Source: Rhizophagus clarus
Lineage: Eukaryota > Glomeromycota > Glomeromycetes > Glomerales > Glomeraceae
Assembly: GCA_015698045.1 (NCBI GenBank)
Contig: BLAL01000252.1
Span: 1,488,001-1,552,000, forward strand
Length of the DNA stretch: 64,000 nucleotides
Direction of reading: 5' to 3'
Part shown: one piece after another, positions 58,869 to 64,000 of the stretch
Numbering within the stretch: the stretch's first letter is position 1
Layout: each line of letters starts with the position of its first letter
Translations under genes and position numbers: made by a program
Notes under the pieces: model-generated
The model's input: only the letters and a program-made list of their open reading frames with translations
Told to the model about the DNA's origin: nothing
Databases searched by the model: none

Positions 58869-60273
58869 TTACACGCTTGGCTTCCTCCTTTCAGATTCGA
58901 GTCTACTATACAGCAGATAAAGAGCCATTTGATTCGATTCGGGTGTTCCCGTGATGGTAACCAGTCTTTCATTCGTATTACCGTGAGGTTCGGCAATTTT
59001 GATGTGCGAACCAGATAGATGCCTAATTTCATTAATCTTACTTCCACCTTTACCAATAATACACCCTACCATATCATTGGGAATAAAAATCTGTTGAGCT
59101 TGAGATCCTGGTGGAGGTTGATGATTAATCGGTGGAGGTCCAGGAATAAAATCACGTCCGTAATGTGGAGGACCCGGCGGAAGCCCGACATAGAATGGAC
59201 TACCAGCAACAGGGGCTGCTTGATGATAGAGAAGTCGTGGCTGAGGTCTATAAGGAGTAATTCCTGTAGGTCTATCATTTTGATGTTTAGCCAGTTCCTC
59301 TCCAACATGGAAAACAGCAATGTGGATGGAATCAGGAACCCCACTGATAGAGATGGTACGTTCTGTTGACTGAGGAAGCATTTCTTCGGAAGCGAGACAT
59401 CTTGCTCCGGATTTTTCTTGAATTTCTTTAATTTTGCATCCACCTTTACCTATTACGGGCCCCATCCGAGAATGAGGTACGAGGAGTCGGATTGTAGTGG
59501 ATTTAGAATTTGGCGTAGATGGTGTATCTAAATTCTCATCCAATATTTTACGCGCGACAAGAGCAAAGGCCTTTAAAAAAATTTTTAATTAACAATTATT
59601 TCAAGTATTAATGATATAAATTATCTAGATGAATTAAAAGTTTTCCAAAAGAATAAATCTTAAGTTATACACAAAGAGCATGCGTCATTTTAATTGCAAT
59701 CTCTAAATTAAGGATTACTTATAGCAATGATGAAGTTATCACGTGCGATTGATGTTAGCATAACTTTTTGTTCGTTCTATCATGGAAATTTTGACATACC
59801 TTTGCAACAGTATCCAAAGGGCCAGTAACAGTTAAAATTCTTTCATAAGCTCCTTGTACCATTTCAGATATGGTCACTTTAGCACCAGATCTATCACGGA
59901 TTTCACTAACATTCTTTCCACCTTTCCCAATGATTACCCCAGCTTCTTTAGTTGTTACAAGAGCACGAAGTGAAATAGTAGCAAGTGTAGATTCTGTTTC
60001 AACCTTTTCTTTTTCAGCTGCCGCAGGAGAGCGAACGTTTACCTCCATAACATCACCAGTTTCTGACGGGGTTACCGGTCGTTCTTCAGCGGGTGGTTCA
60101 TCGGTATAGTCTAATTCTGAAGAGTTATCGTCCTCTCCACCAGAAGTATTTAAAGCAGGACGCTTGAAACGTCCTCCTCTTTCGTCAGAACTAAGGTCGT
60201 CTTCTTCGTCGTCAGACGGAAGTGACCTTTTACGTTCAGAAGGAGAGTGGACAGTGTCTTCTCGTTCAGACAT
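58869..60273 (-). CDS. Three-KH-domain RNA-binding protein (PCBP/Hek2/Pbp2 type)
   Basis: Two exons, 60273-59800 and 59570-58869, give 391 residues. An acidic/Ser/Arg N-terminus (SEREDTVHSPSERKRSLPSD) precedes three KH domains with GxxG loops: VIIGKGGKNVSEIRDRSGAK (about 110), PVIGKGGCKIKEIQEKSGAR (about 185) and CIIGKGGSKINEIRHLSGSH (about 335). Between KH2 and KH3 is a Pro/Gly/His-rich linker (PPGPPHYGRDFIPGPPPINH). This is the architecture of poly(C)-binding proteins and yeast Pbp2/Hek2, which control mRNA localisation, stability and translation. The gene looks complete. It starts MSEREDT, and its promoter faces BET5. Confidence 0.93.
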
Positions 60274-60921
60274 TTGTTGAGGGATTGGTAATTGTTGTGG
60301 GTAACTAGGGATACTGAAAAAGGAAAAGTGTTTGGGGTGTGAGTGTTAGGAGTGGGCCAACATGACTTGCATTGCAAAGGTACATTTCAGTGATTTCGTT
60401 GCGTGTTTAATTGTTTAGGCAAAAAAAAAGGAAACAAGTAGGACAGGGACGGTACCAAAAAGCAAGTTACTGAAAAAAGGGATTTCGTGGAGTGGTGGAG
60501 ATCCGTACAGCTAACTAGATCTTATTAATCTACTGGCAAGAAAGAGCTCGTTGTGTTGGGTAGGTTGGTTTTGGGTTCTAGTGTAGGTATTATTAGCGTT
60601 ATACAGTAGCTTATCTTCTAGCTTCTTTGCTTTGGGTTGATTTTAAATATGTGGGGTTCTATCAGAACACCCCAATTTTGTGATTGTATCAAAAATGGTT
60701 ATGATCATTTTCAACAAAGAATTTTTTTCGATGCAAGTAATATCTGAAACATAAAAAGTTAAAAATCTTCACTCCCGAATTTGTCACCTGAAATGTTATT
60801 ACATTTCTATTATACCCAATAAAAATTCATTTTCTTGTGTAACTGTGAATTTAATATATTTCTCGAAAATATTTTTTTGAGATCTTAAGATATAACTTTC
60901 TTACAGTCTTACAGTAGCATA
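60274..60921. promoter_or_regulatory. Divergent intergenic region KH protein/BET5
   Basis: 648 bp between the two starts holds both promoters and 5' leaders. It is less AT-rich than other gaps near 60460-60560. The open frame at 60150-60377 is a continuation in another frame and is not a gene. Confidence 0.55.
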
Positions 60922-61655
60922 ATGATTTATAATATGTATATATTTGATCGCCATTGTGTATGTATTTATTATCAGGATTGGCATAGACATCGTAAAAGTG
61001 GTGCAGGAAGTGGTGGTGGAGGTAGTAGTAGCGTTTTTGGCACTACAAGCACAACCACTAGTATGAATGGTCATGTAGACGGTGATTCAGGCGGCTCCTC
61101 TTCTTCGCCCGCTCATAGTTCGGCAGCAAATCAGCTTACCAGTCATCATTCTACAACTTCACAACTAACAAGTTTAACAAGTATTTTTTCTGAAGGTCGA
61201 ATGATTAACATTGAAGAAGAAGCTAAATTAGTTTATGGTGTTGTGTTTTCTTTAAGGAATTTCGTTAGGAAACTCAGTGGAAGGTAAATAAAATTATAGA
61301 ATTTGACTTTATAATAAGGAAAAGTGTAGGTCATAAATTATCTTTAATCCCTAATTTCTTCAATTGATCCATTTTATTTCATAGTCAAGACGGGTTTTTA
61401 GCGTACAAAACATCGAACTATAAACTTCATTATTATGAGACTCCAACAGGATTGAAATTTGTAATGAATACCGATCCTAGTGTAGATTCTCTTCGACAAA
61501 TACTAAGACAAATTTATACGAACTTTTACGTAGAATATGTTGTAAAAAATCCTTTGTCTCCCTCAGAACATCCTGCAGGGGAGGGTGTTAACAATGAATA
61601 TTTTAAGGCAGCAATTGATAAATTTGTAAAAAGTTTACCTTCATACGAATCTTAG
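60922..61655 (+). CDS. BET5: TRAPP subunit Bet5/TRAPPC1
   Basis: Exon 1 (60922-61283) and exon 2 (61385-61655) join in frame to 210 residues. The start MIYNMYIFDRHCVCIYYQDW is the first strand pair of the longin/sybindin-like fold. A Gly/Ser/Thr-rich insertion of about 60 residues (GAGSGGGGSSSVFGTTSTTT) follows, common in fungal Bet5. The core resumes with INIEEEAKLVYGVVFSLRNF, KTSNYKLHYYETPTGLKFVM and LRQILRQIYTNFYVEYVVKN. Bet5 is part of the TRAPP core that activates Ypt1/Rab1 for ER-Golgi traffic. There is no membrane segment. Confidence 0.92.
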
Positions 61656-62192
61656 AAGTTTATTTTCTTTAGAAAAGGTAATGTGTAATCTTGGAGAAAA
61701 GGGAGATTTTCAAACTTTAATTCCAATATTTTATTTATTAATATAGTTTTATACGTATATAAATTGATTTAGAAATTTAAGGGAAAGGATTATATTTTGC
61801 CTTTGAGATATTAGATTGATTAATGGAAATAATTTCTTAATAATTTATTAAACATTTCATCTTAGAAACTGTTTAGAATATCTGGTTAATCTATTAAATA
61901 ATTAATATTCTTTAGTTAATATTATCATCTTATTGTGAACAATTACACATAATGTTAAGCTATCTATTTTGTAATATTAATTAAAAATCAAACCTTTATT
62001 ATAGGTGGTTTTTTTTTGTGCGGTTAAGTGCGAATAGAGTAAATCAATTTTATTATAAACTTCAAACCACCCAGCGTTAAGTTACCGCTTATGTTAAATT
62101 TTTATCATGCACATGATTACTCGCATGATCGGCCAATTAAAATCTCGTATCACTTAAAATAAATAAAAAATTTTAGATGAAAAAGTTCTTGA
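61656..62192. other. Intergenic, no feature recognised
   Basis: Tandem same-strand spacing between BET5 and NOB1. AT-rich, with nothing specific seen. Confidence 0.5.
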
Positions 62193-64000
62193 ATGATGTC
62201 CAACGCAAAAAATCATTTAGAATCTATTTCAACGAATACTTCTGTAATTAACAGCAGTAGTATCGTTAATGATGCAGGGCAAAAGATTAGAAGTTTAGTG
62301 GTAGATTCCGGCCCTTTAATTAAAGGTATAAACGTTCGATCATTCGCAGAAAAAATTTACACTATACCTGAAGTTATTTCTGAAATTCGAGATAAACATT
62401 CTCGTGAATTTTTAAATCAAATTTCATTTGATCTTCAGATTAAAGTACCCTCAGATGAGGCATTAAAAGAAGGTTTTTTATTTATAACATTTAATTAAGT
62501 TTTTTCTTCCTCAAATATATAAATTTAAATGTGAGTGTGTATATATATATTATTTATTTATCTTTTTCAGTTGTAAATTTTTCAAAGAAAACTGGTGATT
62601 TTACTAGTTTGTCTGCCGTAGATTTGAGAGTTTTAGCATTGACTTATATGTTGGAAGTTGAAACTAATGGTACTGAACGGTTAAGAAAGGAACCTGTCAA
62701 AGTAAATACAATCAATTAAAAAATTTGAGGCAATTTAGTCACAAATGTTAATGAATTAATCATCATAATTTGATTTTCTTTTTTTAAGTCTCTTATGAAA
62801 TTTGGTGGTAACAACAATAATTCCAACAAAAGTTTTAAAAAGAAAGAACCTGTAAATAAACCTGGATCTACGGAAATTATTAATAAACAGGAACTGAAGC
62901 AACAAATTGATGAACCAAATTTGGTATCAAATTTGGAAAATTTGAAGCTCATAGATATTACATCAAGTTCAGAAGGAACGGATCATCAAAGAGATGCTGT
63001 TAGCAACTTTTGTCAAATTGAAAATTCTGAACAAGTGAATAATAATAATAACTTGAATAATGATTATTCCCTATCAAAAGATGAACAAATTGGAGAAATT
63101 TCAGCGAATAACACGAATAACACTGAAAAGTATAATACTTTAATACGTGATTCAGATCAAAATTCAATTGACCAAAAAAAAGACGAGATATCGGATGTCC
63201 ATCAAGACGAAGAATATGACGACAATGACATTGGATGGATAACTCCAGATAATATTGATGATTATCAAGCAAAAGAACAAGAATTTTCCGTCAATTTGAA
63301 GAAAGATAATCTTGAAAATGTCAAAATCGCTTGTATGACGACAGATTATTCGATGCAAGTATGTAAAATTTACTTAAAGACTTTTTTTTTTATGAGTTTA
63401 TCATGATTTATTCAAAAAGAATTTTTTTTCCGCAAGAATGTTTTGTTACAAATGCGATTAAATTTGATATCAGTTGAAGGAAAGAGAATCAGAAAAGTGA
63501 AGAATTGGGTTCTTAGATGTCATGCTTGTTACAAGTATTAATGTTATTATTATATTTGTCTCGGTACCATTTTACTTTATTTATAACTCTTTCTCTATGT
63601 ACGTAGAATAACTACAAATATGGAAAAAAAATTTTGTCCTAAATGTGGAAATGCAGCCTTAATTCGTACATCAACAAGTACGGACGCGAATGGTAACGTG
63701 ACATATTACTTGAAAAAAAATTTTCAATACAATCTACGTGGAACCAAGGTAGTTTGTTTTTTCGCAACTTAATAAACTAACAAAAAGAAAAGTACTAAAT
63801 GATTTATTTTTTCTTTTAAAAGTATTCGATACCAGAACCAAAAGGTGGTCGTAATGCTAACAATATTATCCTTCGAGAAGATCAAAAGGAATACCAAAAA
63901 GCACTAAAAAGCCAAAGAAAACAAAAAGAAATTGATATATTTGATCCTGATTATATTCCAGACCTTTTAATTGGATCAAGTGTTTCAAAATCTATTACCC
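62193..64000 (+). CDS. NOB1: NOB1 endoribonuclease, 3' end outside the window
   Basis: Exons begin at 62193, 62571, 62789, 63437 and later, all in frame. The N-terminal PIN domain shows SLVVDSGPLIKG (first Asp), YTIPEVISEIRDKHSREFLN (Glu) and LSAVDLRVLALTYMLEVE (Asp). A long acidic, Asn/Gln-rich linker (about 63000-63250) is larger than usual. The C-terminal zinc ribbon has VLRCHACYK and FCPKCGNAA, followed by YSIPEPKGGRNANNIILRED, all typical of NOB1. NOB1 makes the final D-site cut of 20S pre-rRNA in late cytoplasmic 40S particles. The window ends before the stop; at least 500 residues are present. Confidence 0.92.

Noticed and set aside
58859-59369. Plus-strand frames opposite the KH gene
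   Set aside because: Antisense shadows of a well-supported three-KH coding sequence.

Overview
The window is nuclear DNA of an AT-rich fungus with short GT-AG introns. The gene families point to an arbuscular mycorrhizal fungus of the Glomeraceae, most likely Rhizophagus. Degenerate F-box/LRR, SAM-domain and Crinkler-type (CRN) genes lie beside conserved fungal housekeeping genes. The genus call is an inference from remembered family resemblance; no search was run.

The window has two compartments. Positions 1 to about 43.5 kb are repeat-rich. Positions 43.6-64.0 kb are a compact core of nine ordinary multi-exon genes: MED9(-), VTI1(+), U1-70K(-), PP5(-), a D-2-hydroxyacid dehydrogenase(+), a two-span membrane protein(+), a GM130-like golgin(-), a three-KH RNA-binding protein(-), BET5/TRAPPC1(+) and NOB1(+, cut by the window end; tenth if counted). 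They cover transcription, splicing, phosphatase signalling, Golgi traffic and ribosome maturation. Three pairs are divergent and share short promoters.

The repeat-rich half is layered. At 1.56-11.2 kb lies a broken primase-SF3 helicase fossil, followed on the same strand by a broken tyrosine recombinase (11.45-12.56 kb) and a row of short decayed genes: coiled-coil, Ser-rich, F-box/LRR, unknowns, SAM, and a coiled-coil/PD-(D/E)XK endonuclease (to 22.3 kb). The helicase fossil is split by a hAT-like non-autonomous transposon with an 8-bp target duplication (3776-5306) and by a 5-kb minisatellite block (5735-10774) that itself carries a MITE. The row is further interrupted by a foldback element, which in turn received a 2-kb LINE derivative with only an ORF1-like region and a 15-bp target duplication. 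An apparently intact CRN-type nuclease-kinase gene stands at 24.57-26.62 kb.

At 27-42 kb the nesting is deepest. A second hAT-like element (28121-29627) has the same internal plan as the first. A Mutator-like element (30247-41831, 10-bp target duplication) is built of minisatellite and about 690-bp tandem units. One unit was invaded by an 8.37-kb element (31485-39856) flanked by TA, with subterminal satellites and its own genes: a BAH-like protein, an acidic protein, a SANT/Myb protein with an Arg/Ser/His-rich tail, and a five-exon unknown. The two neighbouring 690-bp units preserve the empty site.

The most unusual signals are the TA-flanked gene-carrying element with its own empty-site controls, the primase-helicase plus recombinase row, and repeated arrays of short perfect hairpins shared by unrelated elements.
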